Virus record (IMG/VR): IMGVR_UViG_3300030085_003204
Coordinates: 1-23,009 of that record
Strand: one strand, 5' to 3'
DNA: 23,009 nucleotides
DNA from: a virus
This document shows, in pieces, positions 1 through 7,900 of the stretch. The position numbers and the translations under genes are program-made. Positions within the stretch are counted from its first letter, which is position 1, and each line of letters opens with the position of its first letter. The notes below the pieces were generated by a model, which saw only the letters and a list, made by a program, of their open reading frames with translations, was not told the DNA's origin and did no database searches.

Positions 1-592
1 CGTTCTCACGCCAGCCAATGTTTGCAACGTGCTGAGATGATAGTGAGGACTTAAAATCCTCAAAGGAGCCACGCTGATTGATTTCACTGTGTGGCTTCTG
101 AACAGAACGTGCGTTCCATGTCTCAGCAGCACGGCGCTGGGCAGCATCAGTCGGGAAGAAGGAACGCTCCACGACCATGATCTGGAACATCTGGTCCTTA
201 GCTGTTGCTGCGCCCTGACGGACTGCCTCTCGGCTGTGCTGACCATCATAGTGACCACACCCCTGATCGTTGCAGGAGAAGGAGATGGTTCCGGTCTCGT
301 TGTCAACACTGAGACTGCCATCATCAATGACGATACACATACCTCCGTTGTAAACAGCAAACCCAGGATCGTTTTCTAGGGTGTGCAGAATAGCCTTGAC
401 CCGTGGTGATTCTGGGTTGACTGCACGAGGATTGGTGCCGTTGGGGATGTTGAAAAGCTGGCTATCTTCCGTGATGTGAATATAAGCAGTGCCTGACTTC
501 ATGAACTTACCATCCTTCTTGATGGTCATCTGGCTCCATGGCTGATCATCAGCCGCACCCATGTATAGGTCTAGTGTAAATAAGTTGTTCAT
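1..592 (-). CDS. AIPR/DGQHR-like protein, N-terminal 197 residues (C-terminus outside window)
   Basis: An open frame runs from ATG at 592 to the window edge, so the C-terminus is missing. An AAAGGAG ribosome site lies 8 bases before the ATG. The visible residues read like the core of AIPR (abortive infection phage resistance) and DndB/DGQHR proteins: a NPRAVNPESPRVKAIL stretch, TLENDPGFAVYNGG (compare the family's 'T-L-x-N-P-x-x-F-x-x-x-N-N-G' region), and GHYDGQHSREAV, which matches the DGQHR/NGxQT loop. What is seen is motif order and spacing. The family link is my recognition and no search was run. AIPR and DndB proteins occur in defence and DNA-modification loci, so in a phage this could be a counter-defence or DNA-modification regulator, which is inference. 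It has its own strong sigma70-type promoter and a structured leader, separate from the gp32-like gene upstream, which suggests early expression. Its GC content is visibly higher than that of the tail genes. Confidence 0.6.
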   Translation of the reverse strand, partial: MNNLFTLDLYMGAADDQPWSQMTIKKDGKFMKSGTAYIHITEDSQLFNIPNGTNPRAVNPESPRVKAILHTLENDPGFAVYNGGMCIVIDDGSLSVDNETGTISFSCNDQGCGHYDGQHSREAVRQGAATAKDQMFQIMVVERSFFPTDAAQRRAAETWNARSVQKPHSEINQRGSFEDFKSSLSSQHVANIGWREN

Positions 593-625
593 AATATACT
601 CCTTTATAATGATATTAATTGAACA

Positions 626-657
626 AATCCCCTCTGTGTTCTCAATAACACGGGATT
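626..657 (-). promoter_or_regulatory. Stem-loop in the leader of the AIPR-like gene
   Basis: AATCCC then GTGTT, a six-base loop, AACAC, a four-base bulge and GGGATT form an 11-bp interrupted stem in the 5' leader, about 30 bases before the ATG. It is not followed by a T-run, so it is not a terminator. A second weak hairpin (TCTCC/GGAGA) lies at 666-680. A role in translation or mRNA stability is inference. Confidence 0.4.
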
Positions 658-721
658 CTTGCAATTCTCCCTGAAGGAGAGTCGATGTTCTTTTCAGTCC
701 TCAATCGCCTCGGACATTCTT

Positions 722-750
722 AATATAGCAGGTTGGCTACCATGTGTCAA
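722..750 (-). promoter_or_regulatory. Sigma70-type promoter for the AIPR-like gene
   Basis: On the minus strand TTGACA (750-745) is followed by exactly 17 bases and TATATT (727-722). Transcription would start near 715, giving a leader of roughly 120 bases before the ATG at 592. It sits directly behind the terminator of the gp32-like gene, so the AIPR-like gene is an independent unit. Confidence 0.8.
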
Positions 751-760
751 GTATTTTTTT

Positions 761-791
761 AAAAAAGTTGGCAGACTTTAGCCGGTCTGCC
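761..791 (-). terminator. Rho-independent terminator after the gp32-like gene
   Basis: On the minus strand GGCAGAC, an eight-base loop and GTCTGCC form a 7-bp stem followed by AAC and six T residues. It begins 28 bases after the stop of the gp32-like gene. Confidence 0.8.
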
Positions 792-818
792 AGCGGCGGC
801 TGGAGCGGTACGCTTTTA

Positions 819-1586
819 CTAGCCAGCCATCAACTCGTCAAAAGCCTTATCCACGCTTGACTTCTTGTTGGTGTTGTACTGAGTGGTTTCGCGAGACCGT
901 GACTCAGCAGAATTGTCACCTGATAGCATTGCGTCTAGGATAGCGCTAATCTCTTCTGGTGAGTGACGAGTGAACAGTGCATCAATATCCGGCATATTCT
1001 GTAGCAGACCGGGGATTGCGTCCTTATCTGTCAGAAGCGGACTGGTGTTCCGTCGCATCTTCATGTTTGTCTTCGGGTATGCACCGGGAGTAGTAGGCTT
1101 GGTGTATGTGATAGTAATATCAGTGCCGCCTTCAGGGTCGGTGATGTCGCCGTACTCTGGATCGAGAATATACCCGAGAAGAAGTTCATAAGCCTGCTTG
1201 CCGTAGCCATAAACCTTGACTCCCTCGTTTTCCATCCCGCGAACAATGACAGGCGAGAAGTAGCGAGTGCGAACAAAAAGCGACTTTGCAAGCTTCTTGG
1301 TTTCTTCATCGTTAGTCTCAGTGCCGTCACGCCATAGCTGTGAAGCAAACTCACAGATTGGGCAGTGTTCACCAAAGTTACGCTTGGGGCACATCACACC
1401 ACCGCGATGGCCTTCAATATTGTAGTGAAAGAAAATCTCCTTTAGTGGATCTCCATCTGCTGCTGGGACAATACGAACGTCTGTATCTCCCTCATCTGGC
1501 TTAAACCATACACTGGTCTTATCGCTCTTTCCTTCTCCACGAAGTGCGGCGAGCTTCCTCCGCATAAGTTCCATGTTGATTCCCAT
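819..1586 (-). CDS. gp32: Single-stranded DNA-binding protein, T4 gp32-like
   Basis: A 255-residue protein. The frame is open up to 1742, but ATG at 1586 is preceded by AAGGAGAAC and gives an N-terminus like gp32 (M, basic helix, LAALRGEGK), and two promoters fill the longer frame, so I use 1586. The hallmark is a zinc site: His54, Cys66, Cys75 and Cys78 (CPKRNFGEHCPIC), close to the T4 gp32 spacing of H-12-C-9-C-2-C. Around it are the OB-fold stretches DVRIVPA, the FVRTRYFSPVIVR strand and VKVYGYGKQAYELL, all matching gp32. In that family the protein coats single-stranded DNA during replication, recombination and repair and binds the polymerase. The C-terminal tail is only mildly acidic (VDKAFDELMAG). 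Length is a little under T4 gp32 (301). It follows the tubulin-like gene, has tandem promoters, and ends in its own terminator, as expected of an abundant protein. Confidence 0.9.
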   Translation of the reverse strand: MGINMELMRRKLAALRGEGKSDKTSVWFKPDEGDTDVRIVPAADGDPLKEIFFHYNIEGHRGGVMCPKRNFGEHCPICEFASQLWRDGTETNDEETKKLAKSLFVRTRYFSPVIVRGMENEGVKVYGYGKQAYELLLGYILDPEYGDITDPEGGTDITITYTKPTTPGAYPKTNMKMRRNTSPLLTDKDAIPGLLQNMPDIDALFTRHSPEEISAILDAMLSGDNSAESRSRETTQYNTNKKSSVDKAFDELMAG

Positions 1587-1637
1587 AATGTTCTCCTTGT
1601 GTTGGGCTATAGTATGACGAGCGTTCCTCGCCATCTT

Positions 1638-1666
1638 AAGATAACACGCTCTCCAAGTCTTGTCAA
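1638..1666 (-). promoter_or_regulatory. Proximal sigma70-type promoter for gp32-like gene
   Basis: TTGACA (1666-1661), 17 bases, TATCTT (1643-1638), then AAGATGG on the minus strand. The start would lie near 1631, about 45 bases before the ATG at 1586. The -10 flank resembles that of the promoter at 722-750 (TATATTAAGAATG). Confidence 0.75.
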
Positions 1667-1713
1667 GCGTATTTGTTTTGGGTGATGTTTGGAGCGTTCC
1701 CTTGCTCATCTTT

Positions 1714-1742
1714 AATGTAACGTGATCAGCGTTGGCTGTCAA
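1714..1742 (-). promoter_or_regulatory. Distal sigma70-type promoter for gp32-like gene
   Basis: TTGACA (1742-1737), 17 bases, TACATT (1719-1714), then AAAGATG on the minus strand. The -35 box lies within the last codons of the tubulin-like gene, whose stop is at 1726-1728, and the -10 box lies beyond it. Confidence 0.65.
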
Positions 1743-2589
1743 GTATATTTTGTCCTTGAATATAATTTGTGTGCGCTACACAAAACCCAAAATCGCTTTC
1801 ATAAGGTGATTCATATACCGCATAAGTCACATTCTTAAACGCGTTTCGGGGTTTGCTTTTAAGACTTTGGACTACCTCTGAATGAAGCCTTCCATCCGTC
1901 TCTAGACGCTTTTCCGCTATACATAAATAGTATGCTACATCACGATCTTGCTCTAAATTATAATACCATTGTTCAGAAAGTTTGTCTACCGAGACCACCC
2001 CAACAGAACGTATTTTCTGTACCTCTGATGGCTTTGTTAGGTTACCTACGAGTGGCTCAGTATGGTCGAAGACATTTAGATAATGAACAGCATAGTAGAT
2101 GTTTTTGTTGATCATATCAAAATATTTTTTTATTGGGATCTCGCCTATTGTCTTCTCAATTGCTGGGTTTGACAAGATTGTAAAACTCTTGAAAAGCCCA
2201 GATCTTGCATACTGCTGCAATATACCAAATATTGCCCTTTCTTGCAGCCTAACATCACCTATTAACAGGTCTACGTCGGGCTTAATGTAAAAGATCTCTA
2301 TCTCTCTGTATCTTATCTGCTGTAAAATTGCAAGCGTGTAGTTTGCTGAGAACGATGACCCGCAAACAAACACTTGAACCCTATCTTGCACTGCTTGTAA
2401 TGTCTTGTATGATGAAAGCTTTGGGGCTTTCTCCTCACAATCTTCTGCTTTCTCTACTCTCGGTAAATCTCTAGTATATTTTGTGTTGTCTCTTCCCTCT
2501 GAGAACAAAAAGCAATTATATTCTTTGTGATCTCCAAACAACGACACCACATTACACCCAGCATCGCCTATGCCTATCAGCGATATCAT
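1726..2589 (-). CDS. Protein with a possible degenerate FtsZ/tubulin-like fold
   Basis: A 287-residue protein whose ATG overlaps the polymerase stop (ATGA). A GGGAG ribosome site lies within the end of the polymerase gene. Seen: it opens with MISLIGIGDAGCNVV, very like the first strand and T1 loop of FtsZ (IGVGGAGxN). A second strand, VQVFVCGSSFSANYTLAIL (71-89), falls where FtsZ has its GGGTGSG loop and following helix. Next come a strand ending IKPD (102-105), a helical stretch, FTILSNPAIEKTIG (like FtsZ IPN...L), and IPIKKYFDMINKNIYYAV, like the FtsZ H6 helix. The glycine-rich GTP loop is not conserved and I see no GxNxDxxD catalytic loop. It may therefore bind nucleotide poorly or not at all. 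Phage tubulins (PhuZ, TubZ) move or centre DNA. Any such role here is inference. A different Rossmann-type protein is the main alternative. Confidence 0.5.
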   Translation of the reverse strand: MISLIGIGDAGCNVVSLFGDHKEYNCFLFSEGRDNTKYTRDLPRVEKAEDCEEKAPKLSSYKTLQAVQDRVQVFVCGSSFSANYTLAILQQIRYREIEIFYIKPDVDLLIGDVRLQERAIFGILQQYARSGLFKSFTILSNPAIEKTIGEIPIKKYFDMINKNIYYAVHYLNVFDHTEPLVGNLTKPSEVQKIRSVGVVSVDKLSEQWYYNLEQDRDVAYYLCIAEKRLETDGRLHSEVVQSLKSKPRNAFKNVTYAVYESPYESDFGFCVAHTNYIQGQNILDSQR

Positions 2590-3776
2590 AACTTTAACTC
2601 CCTCAACTCTCCGTAATTCTTGCCTGCCTTAACATTTGCTCTGAACGAACCAAGTTTATTGTTTTGGAATACCTCCTTTAGTTCTGGTATAAGATATCTA
2701 TCATCCTCGTGGATGTCAAGTACAATTTCATCGTGTACAATAAAAGCAACGTGAGACTGTGTATCCTCAAGGATCTTATCAAGTTCAACTGCACGATCGA
2801 TTGTAAGATCGGCTGTCGTGCTCTGGATAATATAATTGAAAGCTTTACGCTGATCGACCTTAATCTTTCTTTTAAATGGAGTCTCAACACGATCCCCATA
2901 AAAGTAGTCTCCGATCACCCGTTCTCTACTGTAAACAGAATCGTTAAGAGATTTATCGTCATTATTATAAAATGACGCGAAGAATCTTACTTTAGCTTCC
3001 TCACGATCTATCGGATGATCACCATATAGGTGCTTCATATTCCACTGGTGAATATCTTCATCTGGCTGTTCCACACCAGAGAGGGCCAAGAAAGTTCTAA
3101 CTTCTGCGCCATTATAATCAAATGAAACAAGCCAATCGTTTGTAGGTTTAACCACAGAGCGAAACTTTGACTTCATTGTTAAAATAGGATTACTTGTTCT
3201 CTTGGTTGTGAGACGCCCTGTGACGGTTCCAAAAAGATTGTAGTCTACGTAGTGCGACTTCTTTTTTACAAGCATCCTAATGTCCTCTCGGTCGCTTGTA
3301 GAGGTCATCAGCCGACGACAACCATCAATGTTAATATTCAATTTTTGGTAACTGATCTTGTGGATTAGCTTGTAAGCACGGTCAAGGTGATCATAGTTCT
3401 GTGGTTTCCTGTGGTTGTTGAATACGTGCTCTGTAATTTTGTTACGCATCTCACAAAATTCTAGCAAAAAATCGCTTGGAACAAGATCAAAAAAACAATT
3501 CTGATGCAGATCAATCTTTGCAATTTCAAAAGATTTTAGATAAGCTTTAAAAGTTTTTTGCAATTCTGTAAAGTCTTGTTGTAAGTGCTCAGGGCAAACA
3601 TCTTGAAGTCTCTGCCCATTACATCGTAACCAAGCGTATTCAATGTTTTGGTCTTTGAGTGACCCTGTGTATTTCCAAGTCTTTGAAAGTCCTGCTGGTA
3701 TACTGTCGAAATGTAACTTGCCATCAACATACACACCAACACACTCTGACTTATCGTCAAGGGTTTGAAAAATCAT
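2586..3776 (-). CDS. Family A DNA polymerase, polymerase domain only
   Basis: A 396-residue protein with the full family A signature: LFGTVTGRLTT (181-191) at the thumb-palm junction; motif A SFDYNGAEVRT with Asp220; an O-helix with Arg258, Lys262, Phe266 and Tyr270 in exact R-x3-K-x3-F-x3-Y spacing; YIIQSTTADL (315-324); and motif C IVHDE with Asp349. Both metal-binding aspartates are present, so it should be active. Family members with a 3'-5' exonuclease domain are much longer (about 600-900 residues). Here only about 140 residues precede the conserved core, with no exonuclease motif I can see. Proofreading would have to come from another protein or be absent. T4 uses an unrelated family B polymerase. 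The ATG overlaps the preceding gene's stop by one base (TGATG) with GAGG just upstream, and a strong promoter lies inside that gene. The next gene follows by an ATGA overlap. Confidence 0.9.
   Translation of the reverse strand: MIFQTLDDKSECVGVYVDGKLHFDSIPAGLSKTWKYTGSLKDQNIEYAWLRCNGQRLQDVCPEHLQQDFTELQKTFKAYLKSFEIAKIDLHQNCFFDLVPSDFLLEFCEMRNKITEHVFNNHRKPQNYDHLDRAYKLIHKISYQKLNINIDGCRRLMTSTSDREDIRMLVKKKSHYVDYNLFGTVTGRLTTKRTSNPILTMKSKFRSVVKPTNDWLVSFDYNGAEVRTFLALSGVEQPDEDIHQWNMKHLYGDHPIDREEAKVRFFASFYNNDDKSLNDSVYSRERVIGDYFYGDRVETPFKRKIKVDQRKAFNYIIQSTTADLTIDRAVELDKILEDTQSHVAFIVHDEIVLDIHEDDRYLIPELKEVFQNNKLGSFRANVKAGKNYGELRELKL
2691..2719 (-). promoter_or_regulatory. Sigma70-type promoter inside the polymerase gene
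   Basis: TTGACA (2719-2714), 17 bases, TATCTT (2696-2691) on the minus strand, lying in the codons just after motif C of the polymerase. It could drive the tubulin-like gene, whose start is about 100 bases on. Because it is inside coding sequence it could be coincidence, but its -35, spacing and -10 equal those of the proximal gp32 promoter. Confidence 0.55.
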
Positions 3777-4963
3777 CAGTCCTCACGAAGTTTTTTATTT
3801 GTTTCATTAATATAGCTCAGTGAGCCTACGCTGTCAAATGGTTGGGCTATAATTTTTACAAATCTGTTCATAGAGCGCACCAGACCAAACGATCTATAGA
3901 GTTGCATACAATCGTTTAAAAGTTTTATTTTTTCACCATTTGAAAGTTTTTTATCTGTCTCTAACAATCTTATTTCATAGTAAAATTTCAACATTTGGGC
4001 CTCACTAATTTCCTTATCAAAAAGCTGAACGTTAACTTTTGGTATTTCTACATATCTGGTTCTTTGAACACCGTCACAATCATAAGGTTCTGCAAATGTA
4101 GTAGCAGTTTGATTATATAAATTTAATATATAAAACTTTAATTTATTAAAAAAGAATATTTCTGTTTCTTCGTAAGCACTAGCCAAAATATTGTCAGTGC
4201 TAATTAAGCCATATTGTACAGAATATTCAAGTGCTTCAGAAGATCCTATATCTGCCACTATTCTCCAAGGTATATTTTTATCTACCATAAAACCATATGA
4301 TCTGCAAGCATTTAAATAAAATTCCCAATTAGGACTGTTGTAAAATTGTTCGATTTTATTCTGGTCATCAAAATAATCAGAGTCTGCTATCTCCAAACAT
4401 AATCCCGAAGAAAAAATTGGACAAAATCTGCTCTTGACAAATCCAGCAAATGTAATAGGATATAACTTGAGAGTTTGAGAGAGAAGACTTAAAATCTCTT
4501 CTAGAAAAAAACTTAAATTATCAAATTTTCTGCCTTTTAATTGATTTGATAAAGCATTGAATTGCGTTTGTAAATAAGAAACATGCAAAGCTACTGGATC
4601 TTGATACGCTTTATAAACTTTTAGGGTGCTTAAAAATGGATCATCTGCTCGAATTGTACCTATTGTTGAACACTTAAGAAATTGTGTATTTAATCTATTA
4701 AACATATCAACGACAAAATTTAATGCTTGTGGTGGTGATGCTTGAGGATCAATAGCTCCTAAGCCCTTTAAATTTTCAGAAGTTGAATTAAGATATATTG
4801 TTCTAAAATCTCTTCTAACTCTCCCATACAGAAATTTTTCACCAAAGTTAAAATCAACTAAATTTTTATATTCCTCGTTTTCTGAGTCTGTGAGATAGAT
4901 TAATTTTTTATCTAGTGTTTGCTCAACTGTGTTGTCTTCCTTGCCAACGTATAAAAATGACAT
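3776..4963 (-). CDS. Virion-type protein of unknown function, probably baseplate
   Basis: A 395-residue protein I cannot assign to a named family. It starts 12 bases after the 1088-residue protein with an AGAGG ribosome site. It has no signal peptide or clear membrane segment. The composition is rich in Phe, Tyr, Asn and Leu, with a compact aromatic section FYNSPNWEFYLNACRSYGFM followed by IPWRIVADIGS, a stretch I associate with conserved uncharacterised structural proteins of T4-like environmental phages. The C-terminal third looks helical (LLETDKKLSNGEKIKLL). Its position at the end of the baseplate run argues for a virion or baseplate role, which is inference. Its AT-rich base use matches the gene upstream. 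The polymerase promoter lies within its last 30 codons. Confidence 0.75.
   Translation of the reverse strand: MSFLYVGKEDNTVEQTLDKKLIYLTDSENEEYKNLVDFNFGEKFLYGRVRRDFRTIYLNSTSENLKGLGAIDPQASPPQALNFVVDMFNRLNTQFLKCSTIGTIRADDPFLSTLKVYKAYQDPVALHVSYLQTQFNALSNQLKGRKFDNLSFFLEEILSLLSQTLKLYPITFAGFVKSRFCPIFSSGLCLEIADSDYFDDQNKIEQFYNSPNWEFYLNACRSYGFMVDKNIPWRIVADIGSSEALEYSVQYGLISTDNILASAYEETEIFFFNKLKFYILNLYNQTATTFAEPYDCDGVQRTRYVEIPKVNVQLFDKEISEAQMLKFYYEIRLLETDKKLSNGEKIKLLNDCMQLYRSFGLVRSMNRFVKIIAQPFDSVGSLSYINETNKKLRED
3809..3837 (-). promoter_or_regulatory. Sigma70-type promoter for the DNA polymerase
   Basis: TTGACA (3837-3832), 17 bases, TATATT (3814-3809), then AATGAAA on the minus strand. The start would lie near 3802, about 26 bases before the polymerase ATG at 3776. 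It lies in the 3' end of the preceding virion gene and would separate polymerase expression from the late baseplate genes. Confidence 0.75.
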
Positions 4964-4974
4964 TATAATAACCT

Positions 4975-7900
4975 CTAGTAAATTGACTTACACTTTTTAG
5001 GTGAAGTATTGTTGTCCTGATTTTCTTTATTATCCGCATCTAAGCCTTGAACCCATTTGGCCTTTAAAGTGGATTTCATTGTACCGGGAGCAATTTCATG
5101 TTCTGAACCAATAATCATATGATAACCACCAATGCCTAAATCAGTTAAATCAAATTGTTTTTTATCGTATTTGCCTAAATCTGGTGAGAACCCACGGGGC
5201 TCTACAAAAATATAAGTGCCAGGAAAAGCATGAACATTCAAAAAGCTATCAATATTTACATCGTAAATTTCACGAAGCTGCGATAAGCCTTGGTAGCCCT
5301 CTTTTTCAAATCTAACTTCTTTTAATCCGGGTGAATCAGTTTTTGAAAGGCTGATGTTTTTAACTATACCGACATCTCTACCTAAAATATAATGATATAT
5401 TCCGCCATCTTCATCATCTTTCTTGTTTCCAGTCATCATATCGGAGGGAGTAGTTCTGCCAGCATAAAAAATGAAGAAATGGTTTTCTCGGTCTGCACCA
5501 AGATTGGCGCTAGCAAGAGTTCTATGTCCCGATATATTTAAAACCGGACGGGATGCTTTATCAATGTTTAGTCTTCTTGATGTTTTATTCATTTGTCTTG
5601 TAATATCATCTTGTTTATCTCTTTCTTCGTTATTTTTAATAAATTGCCTATACGATGTTATAGTAGATTGAAAAACTCTAGTTTTTTGTTTTATGTTAAA
5701 ATCATAACATGAATCATCATTTAAAAATGTTTTAACAAGATTATTCATTAAGTTAGTAATAAATTGTGTTAGTGTATATTCAGCGCTATCTTTAGCTAGC
5801 ATTTTTTCTGTTAACCATTCGTTAAAATAAGACAAAGAGATTGGTAAATCTGCGAAAGAAATATTTGCTGACTGATTAGTATCGGCATGATTTATAAGTT
5901 TCATAGGCCCAAGAACAATTCTCATTTTTTTTAATTGTTCTATTGAGCTTTTTATTTTTTTCCTTTCTTCCGATAGCAATGTTTGATTGAGAGCAACGGA
6001 TGAACCTCCTGCGAGACTAAAAGAGTCTGATATTGTTAAAGATTCAAAATTCATTTGCATTTCTTTTAATATTAGATCTATCAAATCCCCAAGGAAGAAA
6101 AATGCTATTGTTTTATTTTGAGGACTTACTGGTCTAGCCTCTTCTGAAGATGGAAATATACTTTCGGCCAACTTCTTGCCCGCAGGTCCTGCCGTAAGGT
6201 TGGAGATTAGGACCGCTGGGCTCGTGACAGCGGCGAGAACGCCAAGAGCCCCATATTCATCGTAATAACTTTTAGCAGCGTCAACGATTTGTTCTCCTGC
6301 GTCTGCAATAGAATCAAGTATCCCCTCCGATTCTTCTTCAGTTTTTTCGGGCTCTAACTCTTTCCAAGCTTCTGCCATGTCCGCTGCTACATTTGCTGCT
6401 GCTGTTGAATTTTTAGAAACTTTAGAAGTGATATCTCCTAATTTGAAAAATGGACCTTTTTCGGCAATTGTATTAAATTCTTCTACAGTTAGATTTAAAT
6501 AATATAATATGCCAGATTCTATCATTTTCGATGTTAAAAATTTTAAAGCCTCTAATTTATCTGACTTTATTTTTTCTGATTCTTGTTGTTTAAATTCTGA
6601 TATTTTCTCTGCATTGTCGCCGCCACAATCTTTGGCCAATGTTTTGAACGCTAAGTCTCGTTCAATTAATCTTTTGTTAATTGATGTATCAGAAAAAATA
6701 TTCATTCTTGGTTTATCAAAATACTCCTCAATATAAGCATAATAATCTACTGTAAATTCTACAGCGCCTGTTTCATCAAAATTAAACTGATGTGTTACCG
6801 GTGTTAAATTCAGTGTTACAAAATTATCATTTACAGCCCCTTGTATATCTGAGTAGTTTGAGATTCTTTCGGTTCTTGGTGGCAAAGATAATCCGATTAA
6901 AGCTTTGATTCTAAAATCAAGCTCAGGATCCCCGGTCTTTTCCTTAACTGCTTTTCCTGTTTTTAACGCAAGATCAATATATCTAAGTCCGCTTGACCCG
7001 CGAGGTCTTAACAACTCTGAAAAGTTATTTGCTTTAATAGACAGCTTAGCTTTGATACTTTTTTTAACTGAAAACGGGTTACTACCATCATATGCAAATG
7101 TAAAATTTTTGATATTTGCGCCAAAGCCCCGCCTGTTTCTATTTGAGTATATTTCTGAAACATCATCCTTAGAGGCAAAAGTATCAAATGGAAATTCTAG
7201 TTCTACTTCTTTGCCATCATCGTTTGGCGCAACCTTGAAAAGTCTTATCATTGGCTGTAAATGGGCTAGCTGTTTATTTTCAGCTTCAAAAAAGTTGCGG
7301 AACGAAGGGCTTTGCGTTAATTTATTTATAAATCCAAATGGTTCGCCCTCAACTGGTAACACTGCATTATACTCGTATCCGTTAAAAAATGGAAGTTTTT
7401 TATTTGGAAAACTTGCAATATGAAGACCTGCAAGTTGAAAAATTGTGGCCAACATGATACACTGTTCTTTAAGGCTTTTTTCATTTTTACTAGCCTCGGC
7501 AACCGCCTCTTCCCGTGCGGCAGCCTCTTCTTCTATTGCTTTAAGTTTGGCTGCCGCAGCTTCGGCTGCTTCTTTGCTTTTTGAAGCTTCTCGAATTTCT
7601 TGCATGGTCAAGCCGGAGTCTGGACCCGTTTCAAGTGCGACGAGCGCTTTAATCCCTAAGTCATAAAGTTCTTCTATTTCTTCACCGAGTTTGCCTGGAT
7701 CACAACTTAAATCGGCTAACTTGAAAAAATTGCTTCTTTTTAAGGCGTCCACCAGATCGCTTTTGAACTCTTCTGCGCTGGTCCCGCTTTCAGGTTTATC
7801 TAAATAAATTTCATAAAGGCCCAAGTCGATGCTGCGTTGACCGATGTTCACGATGTGAGACCCCTCTTTACGCTCGGGGTTGAGCCACACCGGGTTTATA

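Noticed and set aside
89-379. Plus-strand 96-residue open frame at the left edge
   Set aside because: The opposite strand holds a long open frame with ribosome site, promoter and family-like motifs.
1587-1742. N-terminal extension of the gp32-like protein to a TTG at 1742
   Set aside because: This stretch contains two promoters, and the ATG at 1586 has the ribosome site and a gp32-like N-terminus.
1923-1931. Near copy of the late motif inside the tubulin-like gene
   Set aside because: It lies in the middle of a coding region with no gene start close downstream; likely chance in AT-rich sequence.
2671-2679. Strong ribosome-site-like AAAGGAGG inside the polymerase gene
   Set aside because: No start codon follows at a usable distance; it encodes conserved-frame residues of the polymerase end.
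6905-7423. Plus-strand 172-residue open frame opposite the large baseplate gene
   Set aside because: No ribosome site, no motif; antisense shadow of a gene with strong coding character.
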